NCBI GenBank assembly: GCA_905178155.1
Contig: CAJINV010000004.1
Span: 9,055,431 to 9,092,958 of the forward strand
Length of the DNA stretch: 37,528 nt
Reading direction: 5' to 3'
Origin: Amoebophrya sp. A120
Taxonomy: Eukaryota; Sar; Dinophyceae; Syndiniales; Amoebophryaceae
Part shown: positions 29,300 to 37,528 of the stretch, one piece after another
How the letters are laid out: every line of letters starts with the position of its first letter
How positions within the stretch are numbered: the stretch's first letter is position 1
Position numbers and translations under genes: made by a program
The notes under the pieces: model-generated
What the model was told of the DNA's origin: nothing
The model's input: the letters and a program-made list of their open reading frames with translations, nothing else
Databases searched by the model: none

Positions 29300-30637
29300 T
29301 CAAGTGAATGCTTCGTGTGGATCTTGGATCTGTGGATCAAATTTGAATTTCTTTTCGTCATGAGACCACGTTTGTGGTGCGTGATAAAAACTCATGTTAA
29401 TGCCAGGGACAGCTCCAAACTCAGTAGGTTTTTCCAGCCTCAATGCCCAGCGAGCGAGCTGGTCCGCTTCCTGCGAGAAAAACTGGGCCTCTTTGAATGC
29501 AGACGGGAAATTTGCCATGACGTACCAGAGAAATCGCGGGCGCGTCGGAATGTCGGCGATGTTGTAGCCGGTGGGGACTCGATCTACCCAGGGTGCCAGG
29601 CAAAACTTGCTGCAAAGGGACCAAAAGAAGAGGGCGGCAGTGGCCATGTGCTGCTGCGGAGAATTCTGGTTGAGGAAGGCCCACTTCGCACTGTCGTTGT
29701 CCACCGACAACCTGAAGTGACCACCGATCCGCAGCTGATCTTTGAACTCTGCGACAGCAACTACTGGCGCGACCGTCTCGAGAAACGAAATTGGGTGTTT
29801 CACCGGTACGGAAGACGACATCTCGGACTCCCTCACGTGGAGAAGACGGGCCAGCAACTGCCCGTCCCAAACTAGCACTGCCGACAGCCAGCCGGAGCCG
29901 TGAGAGAAGGAGGCGTCCGTGTGCAGCGTGATGTTGTCATCTGCAGGGTTCTCGAACTGCGCCCGCTTCTTGATCGACGAGGCCAGCACCAACTTGATGT
30001 TGTGCAAGCATTGCTTGACCTTTTCGGACAACCCGCCCCTGTGGCATGCTGGCAGATGAATATACTGAGCCAGGGGCTTCAACAACGGGCTGTGCCGACG
30101 ATCAACCAAAGATGACAAGCAGAGCATAGCTTTGCCATGCAATGATTCTGCAACATCAAGTGGAAGAGAAGCATTTGCCAACGCGTCGTCGATGATCTTC
30201 GTGATGCTTTCCTGCCGCTGCATCGACACGAAAAACTCCGGGACGTCTGCCGCCAAATCAAACATCAACCCCAAGACCTCGGTAACTTTTGCGAGCTTGA
30301 TCTTGTTCGGGTGAATGCTGAAACGCAGTACCGAAAAGATGTGCAAAGCTGCATCTTTCGCCCGCATGCCGAGCGCCTCGGGAACTGGTGACGCGAAATC
30401 GTCAACGTACACGCTCAACATGAGTTGTACGAAGAACACAGCGATGCACTTGATCGCCATCGACACCCGCACCCAGCAAGCCACACTGTGGACGTTCCCG
30501 AAAATCAAGGTGAACGCCTCGTAAAAGCGGTAAGCGTGTCGATCTAAATCAAACACGCAAAGGCGGCTGCGTCGACGGTGGCTGGGCCGGACTGCGATCG
30601 TGTTGTACGCCTTGTGGACGTCAATTACCAGCATCAT
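29300..30637 (-). CDS. Reverse transcriptase (palm) and RNase H of the retroelement
   Basis: 445 codons. Catalytic motif A is LVIDVHKAYNTI (Asp 6) and the catalytic YVDD box is at residues 77-80, followed by thumb-like helices. An RNase H domain follows with TLHTDASF (Asp 241), FLETVAPVVAVAEF (Glu 287 or 297), LSVDNDSAKW (Asp 313) and NIADIPTR (Asp 362). This order is typical of DIRS-like pol proteins, which copy the RNA into DNA and degrade the template. The upstream finger motifs lie in a different frame (30621-31289) that overlaps this start by 17 nt. A frameshift, either programmed or mutational, is therefore needed for a full-length enzyme. Confidence 0.85.
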   Translation of the reverse strand: MMLVIDVHKAYNTIAVRPSHRRRSRLCVFDLDRHAYRFYEAFTLIFGNVHSVACWVRVSMAIKCIAVFFVQLMLSVYVDDFASPVPEALGMRAKDAALHIFSVLRFSIHPNKIKLAKVTEVLGLMFDLAADVPEFFVSMQRQESITKIIDDALANASLPLDVAESLHGKAMLCLSSLVDRRHSPLLKPLAQYIHLPACHRGGLSEKVKQCLHNIKLVLASSIKKRAQFENPADDNITLHTDASFSHGSGWLSAVLVWDGQLLARLLHVRESEMSSSVPVKHPISFLETVAPVVAVAEFKDQLRIGGHFRLSVDNDSAKWAFLNQNSPQQHMATAALFFWSLCSKFCLAPWVDRVPTGYNIADIPTRPRFLWYVMANFPSAFKEAQFFSQEADQLARWALRLEKPTEFGAVPGINMSFYHAPQTWSHDEKKFKFDPQIQDPHEAFT

Positions 30638-31289
30638 CAGCGCAACGAGCCAACAAATCCGGGATGATGCGCCGCTTTTTGCTGTTGTCGGAAGGCGAAC
30701 TCGAAGAAGCCTGATGGGACTGAACTGGCTTGAGGAGGTCGCGCGGAATTGGAGTGCCGTTCTCGATAAATTCGAGGCAGGCGTCCTCGTGCTGCTTCTC
30801 CAACGACCGGCCCCGACGAACTACGCGCCTGGAGAACTGGATGAAGTTCTTCTCCTTCAACGCCGGGTTGTGCGAAACTGCGCAAGCGCCGAGGATTTCC
30901 TGCGCCGACCCCATGGGGACTCCCTTACCGAGGGAACTGCGCGAATTGCAAGCGCAAGCCGGGTCGATCATCCTGATCTTCGTTTTTTGCTCCACGCAGA
31001 ACCGCCTCCACACGTGCGTCCACTTCCGCTTCTTCGCCTCGCGAAAGGAAATTCCTTTGGCAAGTCTTGCGTGGCCTAGGAGGGGCTCAACGAACTTGAG
31101 TCTCCTCTTCCGTCTGGCGGTAAATTTCGCGCAAGTGCGCTTCCGGCCAGTCCGGCGGAGCGGTCCCGTTCCTGTACTGATCCAAATTGTACGGCGGTTC
31201 CGTTTCAACAGCCCAAGGCTTTCTTTTCGCCGGCGGCGGGCCCCATGAAGATGGTGCACCGCAATCGCGTACGCAAGTTCCGCCTTCAA
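30621..31289 (-). CDS. Pol segment with RT finger region, frame-shifted
   Basis: 222 codons. KTKIRMIDPACACNSR and, near the end, KKRRIIPDLL fit the template-grip region that precedes RT motif A. It ends at a TGA overlapping the start of the RT frame by 17 nt, and its own useful part probably begins around FVEPLLGHARLAKG, after a second frame change from the upstream frame ending at 31087. The first part of the listed frame is likely a shadow of that upstream frame. Confidence 0.6.
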   Translation of the reverse strand: MKAELAYAIAVHHLHGARRRRKESLGLLKRNRRTIWISTGTGPLRRTGRKRTCAKFTARRKRRLKFVEPLLGHARLAKGISFREAKKRKWTHVWRRFCVEQKTKIRMIDPACACNSRSSLGKGVPMGSAQEILGACAVSHNPALKEKNFIQFSRRVVRRGRSLEKQHEDACLEFIENGTPIPRDLLKPVQSHQASSSSPSDNSKKRRIIPDLLARCADDAGN

Positions 31290-31710
31290 CTAAAACTTCC
31301 TGCACGCAGGTGGGGTCGTCGAACTTTGCAGCATCAAGAACTTCCGCCATGAAGCCCGCGTTGTACTTGCCGTGGAATTTCCGGATCTCGGGACACATGC
31401 CCTGCTTCAACTGAGAGTCGCGAAGTGCCGACTTCTCGTTGAGCTTTTCGATTTCTGCGATGACATCAACATTCCGAATGCGCTCGGTGTCGACTCCCGT
31501 AAACTTGGAGTCGAGGGGAAGAAGTGGCGACTTCTTCCGTCGGTCGCATGAAATCCGTTTCAGCATGTCTCTCCATTTCTTTCTGTAGTCGTTCTTCTCG
31601 TCAGAAGAGACCGGGAAAGCAGACTTTGCTGGAGGCGGTGCCACCGCTCCAGGAGCCAAGACTTTGACTTCCATGGCTATCTGAACTCTAAATATGGTAT
31701 GGCAACGCAC
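31087..31710 (-). CDS. Pol N-terminal segment of the retroelement
   Basis: 207 codons, charged and without a recognised domain. A better start may be the Met of MEVKVLAPGAVAPPP at 31674. The sequence ends with PDWPEAHLREIYRQTEEETQ, immediately before the region where the pol reading continues in another frame. Its place between Gag and RT suggests the N-terminal linker of pol rather than a separate protein. Confidence 0.5.
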   Translation of the reverse strand: MRCHTIFRVQIAMEVKVLAPGAVAPPPAKSAFPVSSDEKNDYRKKWRDMLKRISCDRRKKSPLLPLDSKFTGVDTERIRNVDVIAEIEKLNEKSALRDSQLKQGMCPEIRKFHGKYNAGFMAEVLDAAKFDDPTCVQEVLVEGGTCVRDCGAPSSWGPPPAKRKPWAVETEPPYNLDQYRNGTAPPDWPEAHLREIYRQTEEETQVR

Positions 31711-32428
31711 GCTAGATCTCGACTTCGCTCTGGTGTGCTACTCTCTGGGTGCTCTTGCGCTCTAGCTCTCCGCTACTTCTGGACAACTCAAGACAAAGAC
31801 GCAAACGACAGGAACTGGAATGGCAACTGCATGTCACCAACTGTGACAAGGAATGGACCCTCGTCGGGTGTTTGCTGATATTTTTTGGGTTTTTGCAATG
31901 TAAATCTGATGCTAGTCCTTTTTTAAAAGGACGATGGAAATTTTGTCACCAATTGTAGAGAAACTTCTCTAGAGCGCTGTGCATGGAAAATCATGTCGCA
32001 AATGCGTGGCGAAATGGAGCGTCGAGTACATGTTGGAAAAAACACGCACACCTCTTTGAGGAAAGTGACATGGTCATGGGAAGCGTGGATTTATGGAAGT
32101 ATGGAAATGAACTTGATTCATGGAAATTGAAACTCGTTAAAACGAAAACTAAAGGTCGTGTAAAGATATTTGCGTAAGGGGTGGGTCTGCTCATTCTTTC
32201 TTCGAAAAGTAGTGCTTGAAACCTGGATAGGACATGGCGACACTTTTGTTGAAGCCGGTATTCATTCTGTCTGAAGCGACTGTAAAAAACAGGTAACAAG
32301 GAGACTGAGCGTTTATAGTACTTTAAGTCGACGGTTGAAAACGGACACAAAAAAAACAAAAATGTGATCACTATGACATGTGAAAACCATTCACGACGAT
32401 GAGAAACGGCAGGCGGGAGAGAAGGAAA
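31711..32428. other. Gag-pol spacer in the retroelement
   Basis: About 0.7 kb, AT-rich compared with the surrounding coding frames. A 126-codon minus-strand frame (31991-32371) shows no family resemblance and is probably not a gene. It may hold a promoter or a separate insertion. Confidence 0.4.
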
Positions 32429-34498
32429 CTATGGGTCCTGCTTCTTGTCGGACTTGGACTGTTCCTTCTCCTGCTCGTCATCTTCTTCTTCCTCTTCCTC
32501 GGAACTGGAAGACACCTCCTGCCGCTTGGCTTTCTTCATTTTCTTTTTCTTTGATCCAGAGGAAGACTTATTGCGGTTTGGGAAGTACTTCTCGACGTCA
32601 TCTCCTTTGTAGGTACTACCGTCCATCCAACTGAAATAGTTGATGTTTTTCAGTCCAACGCGTCCCAACGGTGACAGCTTCACCTTATCAAACTGGGCGC
32701 GGGACATCTGGGAACGCTTTGTGGGATGCAAACCGCCCTTGGAGCAGGAGATGACGCCGTTAGTTGAGGTAGTGGTGTTGGTGCACGGCGTGCACTTACA
32801 AAAGTGCCAACACAACTTGAACTTCTTCCCATCCGCTGGCTCCGCTATGATAGAGTCGTTGTTCTGCCGCCGGGGCGATCGTTCGCGGTTGTTACCAGGG
32901 CGGGCGACGTCGGAAATTCCGAACATGGTGCGAAAGTTGTCGTCGTTGAACATTGATCCGGTCTGATGTGCTACTTGCATGATGCTGTTCATTTTGTAAC
33001 GAAAACCGTCGGCCCTGTCCTCGGTTTGGAGAAAGAAGTTGCTCATCCGCTCTTGGTAAGAAGTTTCTACTGTTTCCCCGTTCATCACGTATGATCTGCT
33101 TGGTGCGAGCGAGTCCGCCGACGTCGAGAGCACCTCGTAAAGCTTCGAGGTAGCAATCCGCTCCCAATCGGTGTGGTTCGAGTACTCCGGCACCGCCTTG
33201 ACATGATCATCAAGAAATAAAACCAATTTGTGCGCGTCGGCGAAGTTGTCGAACACGGGTGGCGTTTTTCTCCCGACTGCAAGGCACCGCAAAAGTGTTG
33301 GTGGTTTCATGGGTCGGGTCGCTACTACTTTCGTGGAATCCGCTACCTGCGCTTGATTCTTGTACGTGTAGCGGACTGCTGTATTCGCGGCGGAATGTAA
33401 CGATTTGTCCCTCACCATGTTGGAAATCAACTTGTGTGATTCCAGCGTAATTCGATCACTTTTCGGCACATTGTCGCTCGCGTCGGCAAAAGCGGTGGAC
33501 TCAAGATCGGTCACTGGGGCCGCAGCGTTGAGCGGGTCGTTCTGCGCGGGAAATGCGCTTTCAAAATGCTGTGTAAAATTGGTCATCCCTTGCGTCAGCA
33601 TGGCCTGCTGCTGTATCATCTGCTGTAGCTGGAAGTTCTGCTGTTGCATGAACTGGTTGTGCTGCGTGATTTGTTGATACACTGCCGGATCGATCATCAT
33701 TTGCGCCTGGACGTTGGCGCTCGGTACTGCTGCGCCAACTGGTGGCAACCCTGCAGCCGGTGCGCCGACAAATGGCGGGAATCCTACACCTGGTGCTCCG
33801 GGTCCTACTGGAGCAGCTGGCGCTGCTGGGGCCGCTGGGGGGATTGGTGGCGCTGCCGGTGCCGGTGCAGCTGCGGCAGGAGCGACTGGTGCCGCCGGTG
33901 GCGGTGCAGCTGCGGCAGGAGCGACTGGTGCTGCCGGTGCAGCCGGATTCAACGGGTTCACTGCCGGGGCCGGTGCTGCAGCTGCTGGAGCTGCCGGCGC
34001 CACTGGGACTGCTGGTGGCGCAACAAGTACTGGTGGTCCACCGGCTGGCGCGACTGGGGCAGCAGCAGCTGGTGCGGCTGGTGCGACTGGGACAGCCGGA
34101 GCAGGAGCGGCTGGCGCTGCAATAAATGGCGCGTTGATCACTTGTGCCGCGGCTGGAATAAATGGTGCTGCCGGGGCAGCCGGCGGTGCGGCAGGAGCGA
34201 TCTGCACCGCCGGGGGGATCGCCGGAACTGGCGGTGCCACTGCGCCGGCCTTTGGGGTGATCGGTGCCCCCGCGGCTTTCGCTTTCGGGTTAACTGGTCC
34301 AGCGGCTTTGCCTGCACGTATGATGGCTGCGACACCAGCTTTACCTGCTTTCGGCGGGCGGCCGACGTTCGGATTGATGACTGCTGCCGGGGGAATCACT
34401 GGCATGATCGGCGGGTCGATGAATGGGTTATAACCACCAAGGACTCCCGCTTGGGCTCCTTGATTCAGCGCCGCGAAAACTCCGTCGTTGGCTGCCAT
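32429..34498 (-). CDS. Gag-like protein of the retroelement
   Basis: 689 codons. The first 230 or so residues are an extreme Ala/Pro/Gly-rich low-complexity tract, followed by a Gln-rich helix (QQNFQLQQMIQQQAML) and a mostly helical central domain. From residue 563 there is a cysteine-rich knuckle, CWHFCKCTPC, then VISCSKGGLH about ten residues later, likely binding zinc and nucleic acid. The tail is Lys-rich, then Ser/Glu/Asp-rich. Size, layout and position before pol fit a capsid protein that packages the element RNA. The repetitive tract makes long open frames on the opposite strand that are not genes. Confidence 0.7.
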   Translation of the reverse strand: MAANDGVFAALNQGAQAGVLGGYNPFIDPPIMPVIPPAAVINPNVGRPPKAGKAGVAAIIRAGKAAGPVNPKAKAAGAPITPKAGAVAPPVPAIPPAVQIAPAAPPAAPAAPFIPAAAQVINAPFIAAPAAPAPAVPVAPAAPAAAAPVAPAGGPPVLVAPPAVPVAPAAPAAAAPAPAVNPLNPAAPAAPVAPAAAAPPPAAPVAPAAAAPAPAAPPIPPAAPAAPAAPVGPGAPGVGFPPFVGAPAAGLPPVGAAVPSANVQAQMMIDPAVYQQITQHNQFMQQQNFQLQQMIQQQAMLTQGMTNFTQHFESAFPAQNDPLNAAAPVTDLESTAFADASDNVPKSDRITLESHKLISNMVRDKSLHSAANTAVRYTYKNQAQVADSTKVVATRPMKPPTLLRCLAVGRKTPPVFDNFADAHKLVLFLDDHVKAVPEYSNHTDWERIATSKLYEVLSTSADSLAPSRSYVMNGETVETSYQERMSNFFLQTEDRADGFRYKMNSIMQVAHQTGSMFNDDNFRTMFGISDVARPGNNRERSPRRQNNDSIIAEPADGKKFKLCWHFCKCTPCTNTTTSTNGVISCSKGGLHPTKRSQMSRAQFDKVKLSPLGRVGLKNINYFSWMDGSTYKGDDVEKYFPNRNKSSSGSKKKKMKKAKRQEVSSSSEEEEEEDDEQEKEQSKSDKKQDP

Positions 34499-34861
34499 CG
34501 TGATAACTATTACTGTGTTTAAGCTTGTCTATGATGAATGAAATGACAGACAAGAATGGTGATGAGTAGGCGTTTGCGCTTGGAGGCTTCCATGTGCCCT
34601 CAAATGTTCGCTCAAATTGAAGTGCGCGCTTGTTGAGGCGACTTTATCTCTCGAAATGAGAAATAAGAACTGGCTCTTTTTGCTTGTGAAATGAGAGCGG
34701 GAGCAACTTTGAATGCGTCTCGTTTTTTGAATGAAATCGCTCATGGGAAAATGCTGGAGAGCTTTCTCTCAACTTGTGCAGTACTGACTGGCTGCAGGAA
34801 CTCCGGGCAGTGTGCAACTTTGCACAAATAAACTATGCGAGCGTGGAGACAGAAAAACTTT

Positions 34862-36391
34862 TCATGGTACAAAACAAAAACCAGCATAATCGTTCTTCGG
34901 ATATTCGTTGAAGCGATTATAATACTCGATCATCGCCTCTGTGCGCCATCGGAGATGGCATCCGATGCGGGACTTACTGACGTGACAAGACATCAATTGT
35001 TGCAAGCACCCTATGCGCATAGATTGTGTCCGTCCAGTACCAAAAAAGTTTCTGAACGCAGAAACAAAAGAAATTCGCCAATTGTATGTCGGTGAGGACA
35101 GTGCTGGCAGTAACTGGCGCGGGCAAATGTCCTTTGACTCTGTGTGGCATAGGCAACTAACACACACCCTCCTTATAAAATTGCTTTTCAGGATGTATTT
35201 GTCTAACGAAAGGCAGAAAACTCCTGATGCTGGATTAAAAGAAAAGTCGCCGCCTATTGGAGCGGATGAGTTGCCAAGTCGTGACAGCAAATGTGCTGCG
35301 TGAATTTGTTCTTCATGGCCACCTCCATCTTCCTCGTCGGATGGGGAATCTGTAGCGATTGTGCACAGCAGCTCCTCGTCTGACCGGAGTTTCACCTTGT
35401 CCACGAGCGTTGATTTTCGTAGCCCAAATAGAAAACCGATGCAGCATGCGGAAGCGAGTTCTCGTGTGCGGTGAAACTGTGGCCCCATGAGCTCAGCCAA
35501 CTCTTCAATCAAAATGGGTGGGGCCTGTTTGTGGTTGAGTTTCCCGGTTCGTTTTTGTCTTGTGACGAGTTGGGACAAGTGAACCTTGTCCGCTGCACCC
35601 AGCAGACTGCAGCCCGGAACTGCCTCTAGTCTGCCGATGACAGACCAGAGGTAATCGTCCGCCGTTGCGTAGAAGCTGCGGTCGTCCTCGTCCCCGATCA
35701 AAGATGCGAAAAAGTATTCCGCATGCTTGCGCGTAATTGGCCAAGGTTTTGCGAGGAAGGTCAACCCTGGATGCGATCCCGCTTTGACGCAGAACTGAAA
35801 ATACGCCTTCAAGCGTGGCTCTTCGGTGGTTGACGCCGGGCGCAGCGTGAGCTTGTCGTGAGCACGCTGTAACCGTGAGAAGTCTTCAGCTAACTCGTGG
35901 GACTCCATCTTTTGTCTCGTGTTTTTCTGAAGCGCTGGATTCTGCGAGTCACGAAATAGACGGAGTAGTTTGGGACGAGAAGCAATTTCGGAGAAGAGTC
36001 CTGGCTTGAAACTTGCTGTTGATGTGGAGTTCTCGAAGACCTTGGACTGAGGGAGCTCGTAATCATCACATGCTCGTACTGCCATTGCGAAAGTGTCGTC
36101 TTCCGTTGATGATCGTGGGCGAGAATCGAGCTGAGCCGGAGCGTAAGGAGCCGAGGAAAAATCGGACTTGCTCCTTCCTCGTTTTCCTGAATGGTGCTTG
36201 TGGCTGCTGGATGATGATGCTGAAGTTGTCTTTCCGATGGCTGTTCTGCTGTGAATTTTCTTAACAGTGGCGGGGGCAAGAGACGAATTGTGTTTCCTGT
36301 CGCTCTCTGCGCGTAAAGCTGCCAAGCCTGCCATCTTGATAAAACTAGGGCGGGATCTTCTTGTGAAGATCGAAAAGGGTGGGAAAATCAA
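34862..36391 (-). CDS. Tyrosine recombinase of the retroelement
   Basis: 509 codons; a start at Met 20 (MAGLAALRAE) is at least as likely, since the first residues overlap repeat B1. The N-terminal third is Ser/Lys-rich. An SAM-like core-binding region (residues about 190-290) is followed by the catalytic domain: Arg 325 in GFLFGLRKSTLVD, a possible beta-hairpin Lys 398, Arg 459 in TQSMRIGCLQQL, Trp 482 in HLRWRTEAMIEYY, and nucleophile Tyr 490 or 491. The residue three before Arg 459, normally His of the HxxR box, is Gln here. DICPRQLL fits the Cys-Pro motif seen before box II in DIRS and Crypton recombinases. It would join the circular DNA copy to the target. Confidence 0.8.
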   Translation of the reverse strand: MIFPPFSIFTRRSRPSFIKMAGLAALRAESDRKHNSSLAPATVKKIHSRTAIGKTTSASSSSSHKHHSGKRGRSKSDFSSAPYAPAQLDSRPRSSTEDDTFAMAVRACDDYELPQSKVFENSTSTASFKPGLFSEIASRPKLLRLFRDSQNPALQKNTRQKMESHELAEDFSRLQRAHDKLTLRPASTTEEPRLKAYFQFCVKAGSHPGLTFLAKPWPITRKHAEYFFASLIGDEDDRSFYATADDYLWSVIGRLEAVPGCSLLGAADKVHLSQLVTRQKRTGKLNHKQAPPILIEELAELMGPQFHRTRELASACCIGFLFGLRKSTLVDKVKLRSDEELLCTIATDSPSDEEDGGGHEEQIHAAHLLSRLGNSSAPIGGDFSFNPASGVFCLSLDKYILKSNFIRRVCVSCLCHTESKDICPRQLLPALSSPTYNWRISFVSAFRNFFGTGRTQSMRIGCLQQLMSCHVSKSRIGCHLRWRTEAMIEYYNRFNEYPKNDYAGFCFVP

Positions 36392-36506
36392 AATGTGGAG
36401 AAAAAATATTTCTCCTCGTCCTCAATGTCTGTGCCCTTGCTCTTTTGCTCGTCACTCTCTCAGTCGATTGTAAAATTGCATCGCTGTTCTACGTGATTAG
36501 TGATTT
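36384..36506. repeat. Split direct repeat B1
   Basis: Appears identical over 123 bp to 36835-36957. It contains a small inverted repeat GGAGAAA...TTTCTCC. It ends in TGATTT, the first bases of A2, so B1 and A2 share the core. Confidence 0.9.
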
Positions 36507-36663
36507 TGCAATCTCTCTCGGTCGTAAACTCGAATTGCATGAGCTGACCCTTGTCCTGCGCGGAATCACTCAAAATGTGAGTGTCGGGAAGAATCTGAAG
36601 TCGCTCATGAAAGCAACAACGCGTGTCGCTCGTGAGAGCAACAAACACTCCTTGCGCGCTCAA
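36501..36663. repeat. Split direct repeat A2
   Basis: Second copy of A1 (28964-29131), directly abutting B1 through the shared TGATTT. The A and B repeats together define the split-direct-repeat class of retroelements. Confidence 0.88.
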
Positions 36664-36666
36664 CAG

Positions 36667-36688
36667 CAGGTCGCTCATGAGCGACCTG
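36667..36688. repeat. 22-bp perfect palindrome
   Basis: Half-site CAGGTCGCTCA followed by its exact complement. It stands four bases after repeat A2, in the spacer before B2. Could be a protein-binding site or a hairpin in the RNA; function unknown. Confidence 0.8.
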
Positions 36689-36834
36689 ATTGGCGAACCT
36701 CACCAACAGGTCTCAGACTGCCGCACATGTGTGACTGAACACAGCGGAAATGGTCGCCAACAGGTCGGAGACAGAGCTCGACTATAGCTCAGAGGGAGGC
36801 GTCGCTACTCGCCTTCATCGGTGAAATAGACGAA

Positions 36835-36957
36835 AAAATCAAAATGTGGAGAAAAAATATTTCTCCTCGTCCTCAATGTCTGTGCCCTTGCTCTTTTGCT
36901 CGTCACTCTCTCAGTCGATTGTAAAATTGCATCGCTGTTCTACGTGATTAGTGATTT
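36835..36957. repeat. Split direct repeat B2, right terminus
   Basis: Copy of B1 with no visible difference. The repeat ends at TGATTT, after which the sequence (GTTATGGGCT) matches neither A2 nor the introner into which the left end is inserted. Confidence 0.88.
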
Positions 36958-37528
36958 GTTATGGGCTCAGAGAAATTCATGTCTAGTACCATGTTCGAAA
37001 ATTTAAATTTCGCAGTTTTCGAATAGCGCCAATGGCAAAACATTGCGCGCCTCCTTTGCTTGTGCAAGTTGCCCAGCCACGGAGCTGCTGCCAGAGTCGA
37101 ACCGCTACAGTTCTGCAAGAAGTAGCGACGGCAGCGCCGGCGCCGCGCTTTTTATTTCGCACGTTAAGCGCTTCGGCCCTCTGGGTTATGACCTCACTCC
37201 TGGCATCCTGCTCTGTTGTGGTCGTCGCCCGGGCACAGGCCTGCCGCCCACGTTGGGGCCTTTGCCCGAAGAAAAAACTGGAGCAGTTGCACTGGTCGCC
37301 GGCTTGTGTTTCTCGGTCTTAGGTGTTTCGGCTCAGTTTGGTGGCTCTGCGTGTTTTCGGTTTTCGGCGGTTTTGTCGGCCATCGGGGGCCGCGATTTGG
37401 GGGCAGGGCATAGGGGTTCTGGCCGCCGGGAGCGTCTGTAGTTCGCCCCTCTGAGTGGCAGAGCGACACCTCTACAGACGGCAAGCATTCACGATCGGCA
37501 CTGGCACTATGAAGATTGTGGCTAAGAA
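36958..37528. other. Unassigned right flank
   Basis: 571 bp with moderate GC and open frames on both strands, none recognisable. It contains neither the missing right arm of the family E introner nor an exon that continues gene 5. A nested hairpin lies at 37433-37480. Either the target was deleted during insertion, or another element or an assembly join begins here. Confidence 0.45.
37433..37480. repeat. Nested hairpin
   Basis: Outer stem CGTCTGTAG pairs with CTACAGACG (9 bp); inside it CTCTG pairs with CAGAG around a 5-nt loop. It is too short and lacks the loops of a tRNA. It may be the end of another mobile element or a small structured RNA. Confidence 0.45.

Larger units (their letters stand above)
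28964..36957 (-). mobile_element. Tyrosine-recombinase (DIRS/Ngaro/PAT-like) retroelement with split direct repeats
   Basis: About 8 kb. On the plus strand the layout is A1, coding region, B1-A2, short spacer, B2. All proteins are on the minus strand, in transcription order recombinase, Gag-like, pol N-terminal part, RT/RNase H. There are no LTRs of the integrase type and no DDE integrase. The two B copies appear identical over 123 bp and the A copies differ at only a few sites, suggesting recent insertion. The core TGATTT is present at the left end, the B1/A2 junction and the right end, as expected for strand exchange by a tyrosine recombinase. DIRS-order elements use circular intermediates. 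The recombinase standing first, upstream of Gag, is not the usual gag-pol-recombinase order. Confidence 0.85.

Noticed and set aside
29273-29875. 200-codon plus-strand frame
   Set aside because: It is the antisense of the RNase H region, whose catalytic residues are clear on the minus strand.
33714-34433. Gly/Ala-rich plus-strand frame of 239 codons, and a Cys/Trp-rich one at 33644-34522
   Set aside because: Both are antisense readings of the Ala/Pro-rich tract of the Gag-like gene.
37433-37480. tRNA gene
   Set aside because: The hairpin has only two nested stems and is under 50 nt; no anticodon or T-arm can be formed.

Overview
The window looks like nuclear DNA of a protist, most likely a dinoflagellate-lineage alveolate of the Amoebophrya (Syndiniales) type. 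No bacterial operon, ribosome-binding site or rRNA is visible. The reasons are: every host gene lies on the plus strand, the proteins carry long Ser/Asn/Gln-rich tracts, and the coding sequence is cut by dozens of short inverted-repeat elements that behave as introns (introners). The species assignment is inference from the known occurrence of such elements.

Host region, 1-28965. Five plus-strand gene models can be read. (1) 295-1937, small basic protein of unknown function, 5 exons, 221 aa. (2) 3185-7681, AAA+ ATPase of the Clp/torsin type with an N-terminal hydrophobic segment, 7 exons, 1020 aa. (3) 8332-12959, 1185-aa protein with a C-terminal region resembling the OGFr conserved domain, 7 exons. 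(4) 14870-23133, 1740-aa protein with a huge disordered first exon and ankyrin repeats near the C-terminus, 13 exons. (5) 23449-28711, GNAT acetyltransferase, at least 15 exons, 3' end lost. Thirty-two intact introners interrupt these genes. Each begins TAT(C/G/T), ends (G/C/A)ATA, and is flanked by a short direct repeat, usually 5 bp. Removing the element plus one repeat copy restores one open frame at every site. About ten ordinary GT-AG introns are interspersed. Exact splice points were deduced from frame continuity, not from RNA.

Mobile region, 28964-36957. A tyrosine-recombinase retroelement lies on the minus strand, inserted inside a family E introner of gene 5. It carries split direct repeats (A1 at the left end; B1-A2 and B2 at the right end). 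Its coding order is recombinase, Gag-like protein, then RT/RNase H, with the pol reading frame broken in two places. The right arm of the interrupted introner and the rest of gene 5 are not found to the right of the element (36958-37528).

Gene-poor stretches are 1938-3184, 7682-8331, 12960-14869, 23134-23448 and 36958-37528; nothing convincing was recognised in them apart from one hairpin near the right end. A 14-bp minisatellite opens the window.
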